A stretch of DNA of 49,445 nt from the NCBI RefSeq assembly GCF_001663375.1, contig NZ_LCTF01000015.1:1-49445 (forward strand). Direction: 5' to 3'. The notes under the pieces are model-generated. The model ran no database searches, was not told the DNA's origin, and saw nothing but the letters and a program-made list of their open reading frames with translations. The translations under genes were made by a program, and so were the position numbers. The stretch is from Caldivirga sp. MU80 (GTDB lineage: Archaea > Thermoproteota > Thermoprotei > Thermoproteales > Thermocladiaceae). Below are positions 32,542-39,150 of this stretch, piece after piece. Each line of letters begins with the position of its first letter. Positions within the stretch are counted from its first letter, which is position 1.

Positions 32542-33282
32542 TTACGATAACTCCGCTAGGCCCAGGAACCTTAGTATTGCGTTTAATGATTCACGGCTTA
32601 CATCATCCTTATATACCCTAAGTAGCCTTATTAATCCATCTGCATCTGTTAAGTTAAGGATCTCCCTAATTCTACGTTGCGTGCTCCCCCCACTTAAGAT
32701 TAGGGCGTTAACAAGCTGGGTAACGTTTGTAACTGACCTGGTGGCCCTACTTGCGCTTTCAAAGTCGATTATGTAGACTCTGTCACCTACTATCACATGC
32801 CTATGAGGCCTGGTTAATTCACTATGTACGAGGCCTATTGAGTCCAGTTTAAAGCCTTGAACCAGCAGCTCCCTAACAACAGCCCTAATCCCCTGATCAC
32901 TGGCGCTGCTTAGGTAGGCGTCAAGTCTCACCCCCCTGGCGTACTCCATTACCAACACGTCGTTGGTGTATCTAATCAGTAGTGGGCCCACACTAACCCC
33001 ATTAGCCAACTTGAGGTTAAGCGCCTCGTTACCTAGGCTTTGCCTTGTTGAGTCATGCCTCCTAACCTTGCATGCGTAATAACCCTCAGGGTTGTTAACC
33101 CTGCACTTAAACACGAAGCTACTCCGCCCCTTACCCAGCAGCCTTAACTTACCCAGGAACTCCAAGTCACCCTCACTGAGGAGTTCAACGACTCCCAATT
33201 CCCTAAGCTGGTTAAGGATCCTGTCCACGTACCCCTCCGGGCACTTAATGAGGCTGCATAGCCTGGTGAACGGTTCATACAT
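32542..33282 (-). CDS. Atypical Ser/Thr protein kinase-like protein (COG2112 type)
   Basis: 246 residues. A winged-helix-like N-terminus (1-42) precedes a small kinase fold. The glycine-rich loop is LLGKGRSSFVFK (49-59), the ATP lysine K72 is in YACKVRR, a helix Glu86 lies in GNEALNL, and the hinge is VMEYARG. The usual HRD motif is replaced by VHSELTRPHRH (152-162), and DFG by YIIDFESA (Asp173). This matches archaeal RIO-like/COG2112 predicted kinases rather than Hanks kinases. Targets are unknown. It is divergent from pus10. Confidence 0.8.
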   Translation of the reverse strand: MYEPFTRLCSLIKCPEGYVDRILNQLRELGVVELLSEGDLEFLGKLRLLGKGRSSFVFKCRVNNPEGYYACKVRRHDSTRQSLGNEALNLKLANGVSVGPLLIRYTNDVLVMEYARGVRLDAYLSSASDQGIRAVVRELLVQGFKLDSIGLVHSELTRPHRHVIVGDRVYIIDFESASRATRSVTNVTQLVNALILSGGSTQRRIREILNLTDADGLIRLLRVYKDDVSRESLNAILRFLGLAELS

Positions 33283-33307
33283 TCATTGGGTTCACTGTTA
33301 ACGGCCC

Positions 33308-33315
33308 TTTAAATA
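33308..33315 (-). promoter_or_regulatory. TATA box for the kinase-like gene
   Basis: TATTTAAA (minus strand), centred about 30 nt upstream of ATG 33282. Confidence 0.55.
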
Positions 33316-33330
33316 CGTGCCTTAGGAATG

Positions 33331-33338
33331 CTTATAAT
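33331..33338 (+). promoter_or_regulatory. TATA box for pus10
   Basis: CTTATAAT, centred about 31 nt upstream of ATG 33366. This divergent pair has two separate TATA boxes, unlike the gaps at 15002 and 35348. Confidence 0.55.
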
Positions 33339-33365
33339 CTTAGCTGGCTATTAGGGTAATTAATC

Positions 33366-34574
33366 ATGAGCATGGTTATTGAGAAGGCTAGGCAAGCCTT
33401 ATTGAAGTACCCGCTGTGCGACCACTGCCTAGGTAGGTTATTCGCCTCAAGGGGGTTCATGATGAGTAATGAGGAGAGAGGTAGGTCCATAAAGAACGTG
33501 CTCTTCATGGAGGCCCTTAACTCCTCCTCAGGCACGTACGATGAGGCATTGCTTCTCGCATTAGCCAGAAGCGGGCATAGGGAGAGCCTAATGTTCCTCA
33601 GGAGGATTGGTAGGGACATTAAGCCTCAGGTGTGCTTCATCTGCGGTGGCCTATTTGATAGGATAAACCTAGGCGCCATAGTCGCCAAGGTTAAGGAACT
33701 TATTAACACCAGCGGCATTGAGTTCAGCAGCCTCCAGGTGGGTTCAACGGTGAGTAGGGCTATAATAGACAACGAGGTTAAGGTCTCCACTGAGCTGGGA
33801 ATAACCAGTAGTGAATCGATTAAGAGGGAGCTGAACAGGATCATAGGTAAGGCACTAGTTACTGAACTAGGTAGGCAGTACAGTAGGTCTAACCCAGATG
33901 TTATAGTTAAGGTCAATGCCATGGATGGTTCAGTTAGCGTGGAGGTGATGCCCATTTACGTGGAGGCACGTTACAGGAAGTTGCTAAGGGGGATACCTCA
34001 AGTTGGTGGTAATTCATTGGCCAGAGTGGTAAGCGAGTTCATGAGTCAGTTAAAACCAGCCAGCACGGTGATTCACGTAGCCGGCGTAGAGGGGCCTGAG
34101 GTTAGGGTTCTTGGGTCAGGGAGGCCCATGGTCATTGAGGTTGATAGACCCCTGAACAGGCGGATACCTGCGATGGGTGGCGTGTTGAATGGTGTTCAGT
34201 TGTTTGACATTAAGCTGGCTAATAAGTCGAGGGTTAGGGAGATTAAGTCCAGGGCTGGTGAATTGAGGAGGATTTACAGGGTCCTTGTTAAACTGCAGGG
34301 TAGCGCTAGTGAGGAACAGTTCAAAAGCCTTGAGGATTACTTCACGAATAGGCAGGTGACCCAGTTAGTAGGTAGGGAGAGGAGGGTTAGGTTGGTTTAC
34401 AGGTTGAGGGTTAGGCCTGTGTCGGGTGGCGTGGTGGAGCTTATCGTTGATTCACAGGGTGGGTTCAGCGTTAGGAGGTTTATAAATGGCGAGGGGACTG
34501 AACCGTCGATACCGGGCGTCCTAGGCCTTGGTGCAGTGCCCATTGAGATCGATATACTTAACATTGCCGGCTAA
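33366..34574 (+). CDS. pus10: Pus10-type tRNA pseudouridine synthase with altered catalytic motif
   Basis: 402 residues. N-terminal zinc-binding cysteines CDHC (18-21) and CFIC (90-93) and a THUMP-like region (about 95-190), then the pseudouridine synthase domain. Pus10 makes pseudouridine 54/55 in archaeal tRNA. The C-terminal landmarks LGSGRP (249-254), RPLNRRIPAMGGVLNGVQL and the KSYRV-like RIYRVLV are present. However, the motif that normally reads GREDVDVR reads GVEGPEVR (240-247). The expected catalytic aspartate of GRED aligns with Gly243. The protein may be inactive, use another residue (Glu242 or Glu245) or have another role. Its end overlaps the convergent methyltransferase by 4 bases. 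Confidence 0.88.
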   Translation: MSMVIEKARQALLKYPLCDHCLGRLFASRGFMMSNEERGRSIKNVLFMEALNSSSGTYDEALLLALARSGHRESLMFLRRIGRDIKPQVCFICGGLFDRINLGAIVAKVKELINTSGIEFSSLQVGSTVSRAIIDNEVKVSTELGITSSESIKRELNRIIGKALVTELGRQYSRSNPDVIVKVNAMDGSVSVEVMPIYVEARYRKLLRGIPQVGGNSLARVVSEFMSQLKPASTVIHVAGVEGPEVRVLGSGRPMVIEVDRPLNRRIPAMGGVLNGVQLFDIKLANKSRVREIKSRAGELRRIYRVLVKLQGSASEEQFKSLEDYFTNRQVTQLVGRERRVRLVYRLRVRPVSGGVVELIVDSQGGFSVRRFINGEGTEPSIPGVLGLGAVPIEIDILNIAG

Positions 34575-35320
34575 ATCTTCCTAGCCAGCACACCATAATC
34601 ATTCTGGCCAATTATCACGAACCCTGAATCCCTCAACCTATCAATAACACCCCGCCTCACATCCCGCCCCCTATACCTACTCCCAGTCCTCGGGATATAG
34701 TGGAATAGTAGCCCTCCCCTCTTAAGCATCCTATTGTATGCCCTATACAATTCCCCTGAATATAGGTTAGTGAACCTCTTAGTGGGCCTCGGTGGGTCAT
34801 GAATTATGACGTTGAAGACTAAGTCCCTAACCCACGTGGATAGTTCATAGACGTCGCCAAGCATGAGTTCAATCCTTGGGTCGGCTAGGTGCACGCTCCA
34901 TGGGTTGTAACTGGCTAGTTCAATAACGTTGGCATCGGCCTCAATGGTTATGACCCTCCTAGCCCCCTTCTTAAGGGCAACCAGGGCTGTGTAGCCAAGC
35001 CCTGTGCAGCAGTCTAATACGGTGCCGGTTAACCTCACCCCCCTCATTTTACTGAAGCTGTACCTCAACGGATCCATCAACACCGTGTGCATTACTATAC
35101 CGTCAATGATTATGGTTGGTGCCCAACCCTTACCTGAGGAGCATAACTTGTAGCTATGCCCCTCTGACTCCACGTAAAGCCTCACCAATGATTCACCGCT
35201 CTTAATAAACAATGGCTTACATTGATCATCCATGTACCTCAGCCTAATGGATTCATCATTAATATCCCAGTACGTATACGTGCTAGTTGTCCTTGGCTTA
35301 AAGTTAACCGTTCTCAACAT
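34571..35320 (-). CDS. Predicted SAM-dependent methyltransferase (COG2521-like)
   Basis: 249 residues. The first 90 residues are beta-rich (YTYWDINDESIRLRYMDDQ). Then a Rossmann methyltransferase core has VLDCCTGLGYTALVALKKGA (motif I), ITIEADANVIELAS and the catalytic-site loop IIHDPPRPTKRF. The DPPR loop resembles the NPPY/DPPY motif of amino- and base-methylating enzymes. Spermidine-synthase-like predicted archaeal methyltransferases of COG2521 have this layout, and their substrate is not established. It probably shares a bidirectional TATA box with the gene at 35389. Confidence 0.8.
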   Translation of the reverse strand: MLRTVNFKPRTTSTYTYWDINDESIRLRYMDDQCKPLFIKSGESLVRLYVESEGHSYKLCSSGKGWAPTIIIDGIVMHTVLMDPLRYSFSKMRGVRLTGTVLDCCTGLGYTALVALKKGARRVITIEADANVIELASYNPWSVHLADPRIELMLGDVYELSTWVRDLVFNVIIHDPPRPTKRFTNLYSGELYRAYNRMLKRGGLLFHYIPRTGSRYRGRDVRRGVIDRLRDSGFVIIGQNDYGVLARKI

Positions 35321-35347
35321 TGTCCTTGGCTAAATTTTAGGAAAACG

Positions 35348-35357
35348 GTTTTAAAGC
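35348..35357. promoter_or_regulatory. Shared, nearly palindromic TATA box between divergent genes
   Basis: GGTTTTAAAG, 33 nt upstream of the minus-strand ATG at 35320 and 34-37 nt upstream of the plus-strand GTG 35386/ATG 35389. The same TTTTAAAG core occurs in the divergent gap at 15002. Confidence 0.45.
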
Positions 35358-35388
35358 TCACACGGCCTTAGCAAGCTAAGTACCGGTG

Positions 35389-36300
35389 ATGAGGGAACTT
35401 AGGTTAAAGATTAGGATGCTCGTGGAGAAGATGGTTATGGTTGACGACGTCCCTGATGACGTTATAGATGACATTGTCGATGAGCTTGGCTACTACGTGA
35501 AGAGCGGCTACTCAGAGCAATTGGCTGAACGCCTGGTTTTATCGTACAGGGAGCAGATTATGAGCAGGCTCTCAAGCAATATAAGGCAACACATGCCGGG
35601 TAGGGGGAGCGTGGAGAAGATACTACCGTTCCTGCTTAGGGAGGCCCTTGAGGACATTGGGCTAACCGGCTACGCCTTAACCACACTTCGCGGTGAACCA
35701 GTTGACTTAGCCATCAACGTAGGCGCCTTCTACGTGCCCGTAATCTCAATAGGGTATAAAGCCAGTAGGAGGGATTTATACAGGGTTAGTAGGCTTAGGA
35801 GCATGGGCATTACGCCAATTGTAATGTCGCTTGGTGATGATATGGACGGTGCCGTTAAGGTAAAGGTAGATTACATGAATGAGCCCAGGTACTACAGGGT
35901 GGTTATAGCGGCTGAGTCGTTAAAGAGGTCAATGGGTTCAGCTAGCCTAGTCAGTGGTAGGTTAATCAAGCCGTCAAAGGGGATGGAGGTGGCGTACACG
36001 TTGTGGAGTTGGCTGAGGAGGATGGGCTACCTAGTAGTACCTGGTAGGAGGATTAGCGACCTTGAGGTCTACGGCTTCGGTAGGTACTTGATTAGGATCC
36101 AGGGTAAACCAACCATGTGGGACCCCTACTACAGGAGGTTCAACACCGTGGTTATAATATCGGGGGATAACGGCATCAGGATCAAGGACTCCATAGTAAT
36201 CATGGGGTTCAACTACCTTGAAAGGCTTATCAGTGAATCAAACTTCACAATGGGTAATTTAAGGCGGTTGATATCCAGAGAAGGAAACTACGTTGAATAG
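35389..36300 (+). CDS. Uncharacterised protein, 303 residues
   Basis: I do not recognise this family. Residues 1-95 are helical and charged (MLVEKMVMVDDVPDDVIDDIVDELGYYV; REQIMSRLSSNIRQH). From residue 96 an alpha/beta domain follows: VDLAINVGAFYVPVISIGYKASRRD, then LRSMGITPIVMSLGDDMDGAVKVKVDY. A C-terminal part has repeated Tyr/Arg-rich segments (YTLWSWLRRMGYLVVPGRRISDLEVYGFGRYLIRI). There is no signal peptide, membrane helix or cysteine cluster. The alternation of basic helices and strands would suit a nucleic-acid-binding protein, but this is a guess. A GTG at 35386 directly precedes the ATG. The last 42 bases overlap the convergent gene. Confidence 0.65.
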   Translation: MRELRLKIRMLVEKMVMVDDVPDDVIDDIVDELGYYVKSGYSEQLAERLVLSYREQIMSRLSSNIRQHMPGRGSVEKILPFLLREALEDIGLTGYALTTLRGEPVDLAINVGAFYVPVISIGYKASRRDLYRVSRLRSMGITPIVMSLGDDMDGAVKVKVDYMNEPRYYRVVIAAESLKRSMGSASLVSGRLIKPSKGMEVAYTLWSWLRRMGYLVVPGRRISDLEVYGFGRYLIRIQGKPTMWDPYYRRFNTVVIISGDNGIRIKDSIVIMGFNYLERLISESNFTMGNLRRLISREGNYVE

Positions 36301-36597
36301 CCTGAGTATATCAATGTACCACTTCGCAATCCTCCTGGCAACAACGTCAGTGTAGTCAACGTTAACGTTGCCTAGGTAACCCTTAACAACCTGCTCAGCC
36401 ACATCAGCGTTAATCCTAGGCTTCACGTACTGGGTGAGGCTCTCGAGGAGCTGGGCGTAGCTACTCCTTGCCTCCGCATGTTCCCTCCCAATCCTAAACA
36501 CGTCGTCGCCTGGTACTATCAGGTCAACGTAATTCCTAAGCCCCCTCTTAACGAGTTCATTAATGTAACCGGTCACTATCGGGTCAGTGGGTTGCAC
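36259..36597 (-). CDS. Uncharacterised small helical protein
   Basis: 112 residues from a GTG that is 27 nt downstream of a TATA box at 36620-36627, so it is probably a leaderless GTG-start gene. All helical by eye: VTGYINELVKRGLRNYVDLIV, then REHAEARSSYAQLLESLTQYVKPRINADVAEQVVKGYLG, then VARRIAKWYIDILRLFNVV. No cysteines or known motifs; family not recognised. The coding 3' end overlaps the opposite gene by 42 bases, which is unusual for unrelated genes and weakens confidence a little. The promoter and codon use support it. Confidence 0.6.
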   Translation of the reverse strand: MQPTDPIVTGYINELVKRGLRNYVDLIVPGDDVFRIGREHAEARSSYAQLLESLTQYVKPRINADVAEQVVKGYLGNVNVDYTDVVARRIAKWYIDILRLFNVVSFSGYQPP

Positions 36598-36619
36598 CGG
36601 GCTAATGCCACCTAGGGTG

Positions 36620-36627
36620 CTTAAAAG
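36620..36627 (-). promoter_or_regulatory. TATA box for the small helical protein
   Basis: CTTTTAAG (minus strand), centred 26-27 nt upstream of GTG 36597. Confidence 0.5.
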
Positions 36628-36676
36628 CCCTCGCCGACGAAACCGTAGTCATAGGGATGGGTAACTCATGCTAATG

Positions 36677-36684
36677 CTTAAATA
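36677..36684 (+). promoter_or_regulatory. TATA box for the UbiA-family gene
   Basis: CTTAAATA, centred 26-27 nt upstream of ATG 36707. Confidence 0.6.
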
Positions 36685-36706
36685 ATGAACTTAATGCCAC
36701 GGCCTG

Positions 36707-37588
36707 ATGAGTAAGGTCACTGGGTTCATTAAACTGGGTAGGATGGAGCATGGCCTATTAACCGCCATAACGGTCATATCCTCATACTACATATCAGGCG
36801 GGCGTAACGGCTACGTAGCCTTAACACTACTGCTCTCATCATTCTTCGCTGAGGTCTTCTTATTCGTAACCAACGATATATATAATGTAGCTGAGGATAG
36901 GGTTAACAGGCCAAGCGCACCCCTGGTCACTGGGATTGTGACACCCAGGGAGGCTTGGTGGTTTGCATTAGCATCACTGTTACTTTCCCTGACCCAGGTA
37001 ATACCAGTGGTCATGGGCTTAGCCAACCCTGTCTCATTGCTCATCCTACTGATGGCCTTGGCGCTGGGCTACCTGTACAATGCCTCCCTCAAGCGGGTGA
37101 TGGTGATTAACAATGTTTTGGTCTCCCTGGTCACATCTTTAACATACCTCTACGGCCTAGCATCAGTCAAGGTAATTAACCAGCAGCCCCTACACTTCAT
37201 AGGCCTACTGTTCCTAACAACAATGATAGCCACCCTTGGTAGGGAGATTGTAAAGGGTTCCCTTGACTACGAGGGTGATTTAAAGGTTAGGGTGGTTACT
37301 TTAGCCACCAGGTACGGCGTAGGGGTTGCTAATAAGGCAGGCTCCATCATAATGCTTGCCGCGGTAGCATTATCAATACCACTAATGTTGTCCTCCGTGC
37401 CGGTGCTGGGCAGGTTTAGTGTCGTGTTTTCCGCGTTGGTTGCGGCAACTGATGCGTTGTTGATAATGCTAGTGGTTAAGGTGCTTAGGGGGGATTTAAG
37501 GCGCTTCAGGGGCGTGAGCCTACTGGCAATGGGCTTAACCCTACTAGGCCTAATGCTCAGCTCCCTTCTCCTTTTCATCACTGGTTAA
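36707..37588 (+). CDS. UbiA-family prenyltransferase, probable DGGGP synthase
   Basis: 293 residues, about eight membrane helices. First Asp-rich motif TNDIYNVAEDRVNRP (about residues 55-69), which binds Mg-diphosphate. Second motif REIVKGSLDYEGD (about 183-195). Archaeal digeranylgeranylglyceryl phosphate synthase adds the second geranylgeranyl chain to GGGP, and its ND...DRVNRP motif and size match. Other UbiA members, such as those for quinones or haem O, cannot be wholly excluded. The first enzyme of the pathway (GGGP synthase) is at 6020 and mevalonate kinase at 43123. Its 3' end overlaps the DUF1641-like gene by 39 bases. Confidence 0.85.
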   Translation: MSKVTGFIKLGRMEHGLLTAITVISSYYISGGRNGYVALTLLLSSFFAEVFLFVTNDIYNVAEDRVNRPSAPLVTGIVTPREAWWFALASLLLSLTQVIPVVMGLANPVSLLILLMALALGYLYNASLKRVMVINNVLVSLVTSLTYLYGLASVKVINQQPLHFIGLLFLTTMIATLGREIVKGSLDYEGDLKVRVVTLATRYGVGVANKAGSIIMLAAVALSIPLMLSSVPVLGRFSVVFSALVAATDALLIMLVVKVLRGDLRRFRGVSLLAMGLTLLGLMLSSLLLFITG

Positions 37589-37951
37589 CGTCAGGTTAAT
37601 TTTACCACCACCGTGGGCTATGATGTGGCAGGGCAGCTCCACGTTGCATGAAGCCCCATCACCAAGGTTCTTAATCTTCTCAGCGGCATCAAGGCACTTA
37701 CCCATACTCCTCAGCAGCTCAATTACTAACCCTAACCCCTTCCTAACGTATGGATCATTCAGGGCCCTTATGAGGTCACCGAGGCCATTAACCGGCTGTA
37801 TGCTATGCTTCACGTTTGAGGAGACTCCGTATAGCGTGCATAGGATGCATTGAACAGCCTCCTGAATTGTTATACCTAGTTCATTACTGTCCATCTGCCC
37901 CATAGCCTTAATAATGGCGTTGATGGCGTCGTCAAGGTTTGCCTGTTCCAT
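37550..37951 (-). CDS. Small DUF1641-like protein
   Basis: 133 residues. The segment LIRALNDPYVRKGLGLVIELLRSMGKCLD is a good match by eye to the DUF1641 signature (a dP-v-rGL-fll-lL-alG pattern). The N-terminal helix (DDAINAIIKAMGQMDSNELG) fits such proteins too. DUF1641 proteins are often linked to formate dehydrogenase and oxidoreductase genes; none is nearby. Four cysteines are present. The C-terminal end (HIIAHGGGKINLTLTSDEKEKG) is polar. A TATA box at 37975-37982 implies a start right at the ATG, although an AGGAGG also lies 8 nt upstream of it. Confidence 0.65.
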   Translation of the reverse strand: MEQANLDDAINAIIKAMGQMDSNELGITIQEAVQCILCTLYGVSSNVKHSIQPVNGLGDLIRALNDPYVRKGLGLVIELLRSMGKCLDAAEKIKNLGDGASCNVELPCHIIAHGGGKINLTLTSDEKEKGAEH

Positions 37952-37974
37952 AAATTAATCCTCCTATACGTTCT

Positions 37975-37982
37975 ATTTTAAC
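37975..37982 (-). promoter_or_regulatory. TATA box for the DUF1641-like gene
   Basis: GTTAAAAT (minus strand), centred 27 nt before ATG 37951. AGGAGG at 37960-37965 would be lost from a leaderless transcript, so the promoter spacing and the ribosome-binding site disagree here. Confidence 0.45.
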
Positions 37983-38067
37983 CTATCGCAACTGAGCAAT
38001 GAACCTTAGGAGCTGGGGGTAGTAAAACGTATGCATGGTGAGGGCAGTTAATACCTATGTGAGGATA

Positions 38068-38075
38068 GTTAAATA
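38068..38075 (+). promoter_or_regulatory. TATA box for the HypE/PurM-like gene
   Basis: GTTAAATA, centred 29 nt before ATG 38101. It is too close to an ATG at 38077 for that to be the start. Confidence 0.5.
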
Positions 38076-38100
38076 AATGCGTAAATACAGCTCAACAAGC

Positions 38101-39105
38101 ATGGTTAAGTTCAGTAACGTGTTCATTAGGGATGTGGTGCTTAGGAGACTGGGCGTTAGAGATGCCGACGTGGTTGTTGGGCCAGGTGTTGGGGAGGATG
38201 CAGCGGTTGTTAAGATTGACGGGAAGTATCTCGCAACCCACGTAGACCCAGTCACTGGTTCAAGTAACCTACTGGGTTGGTTAGCCATCCACGTGGCCGC
38301 TAATGATATCGCCACCAGGGGTATTAGGCCTAGGTGGTTCCTATTGACATTAATAATGCCCATGGGGTCAGGGGAGGGTGAGGTGGCCGGCATCATGAGC
38401 CAGGTTAACGATGCCTTAACAGAGTTAAACGCAATGTTGATAGGAGGCCACACGGAGAAGTCAGACGCGGTAACTAGGCCAATAGCCGTGGTGACCGCCA
38501 TTGGGGTTGGGGATAGGTATGTGAGGACCGGTGGCTTAAGGGTGGGTGATGTAATAGTGATGACTAAGTACGCGGCGCTTGAGGCAACTTCGATACTTGC
38601 CAGCGACTTCAAGGATAGGTTGATTAAGGTAATGAGCAGGGAGGAGCTTAGGGAGGCTGAAGGCCTCTATAGAATGGTGTCTGTGGTTAAGGAGGCCTTA
38701 AGCGCCATCGACTACGCATCATCAATGCATGACCCAACTGAGGGTGGTGTTTTACAGGGCTTAGTCGAAATGGCCTACTCCTCAGGAAGGAGGATAATCG
38801 TCAATGAGGAGGACATTCCGATACTACCAGTGACCAGGAGGATACTCAGCTTCTTCAACCTAGACCCATTAACTGTCTTATCCTCAGGTTCACTACTAAT
38901 AGGTGTTAGTGAGGATAAGGCTAGTGAGTTAATCAGTAGGTTGAAGAACCTAGGTGTGAATGCCTCAGTGATAGGTAGAGTGGTTGATGGTGAGCCGGGT
39001 GTTGTGATTAGGCGTAGTGGGCTAGAACGTTATTATGAGGGTGACTTATCAATACCTGACGGTGTCATTGAGCTATGGGCGAGGGGAGCGGCTAGTGGTG
39101 CGTAG
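38101..39105 (+). CDS. AIR-synthase-related protein (HypE/PurM/ThiL superfamily)
   Basis: 334 residues from ATG 38101. ATP-binding fold of the PurM superfamily: VVGPGVGEDAAVVKIDG, then THVDPVTG and AANDIATRGIRPRWFL, and in the second half MHDPTEGGVLQGLVEMA and LSSGSLLIGV. The sequence is closest in style to HypE. However, HypE needs a C-terminal cysteine (usually in PRIC), and this protein ends in ELWARGAASGA. No other hydrogenase-maturation genes are near. It is therefore a HypE-like paralogue of unknown reaction rather than a proven HypE. It directly precedes the surface protease gene. Confidence 0.8.
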   Translation: MVKFSNVFIRDVVLRRLGVRDADVVVGPGVGEDAAVVKIDGKYLATHVDPVTGSSNLLGWLAIHVAANDIATRGIRPRWFLLTLIMPMGSGEGEVAGIMSQVNDALTELNAMLIGGHTEKSDAVTRPIAVVTAIGVGDRYVRTGGLRVGDVIVMTKYAALEATSILASDFKDRLIKVMSREELREAEGLYRMVSVVKEALSAIDYASSMHDPTEGGVLQGLVEMAYSSGRRIIVNEEDIPILPVTRRILSFFNLDPLTVLSSGSLLIGVSEDKASELISRLKNLGVNASVIGRVVDGEPGVVIRRSGLERYYEGDLSIPDGVIELWARGAASGA

Positions 39106-39120
39106 TTACTTTGAAAAATG

Positions 39121-39128
39121 TTTATATA
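39121..39128 (+). promoter_or_regulatory. TATA box for the surface protease
   Basis: TTTATATA, centred 26-27 nt upstream of ATG 39151. An ATG at 39133 would be only 8 nt from the centre and can be ruled out as the start of a leaderless mRNA. Confidence 0.6.
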
Positions 39129-39150
39129 GGGGATGACCTATGAAACATTA

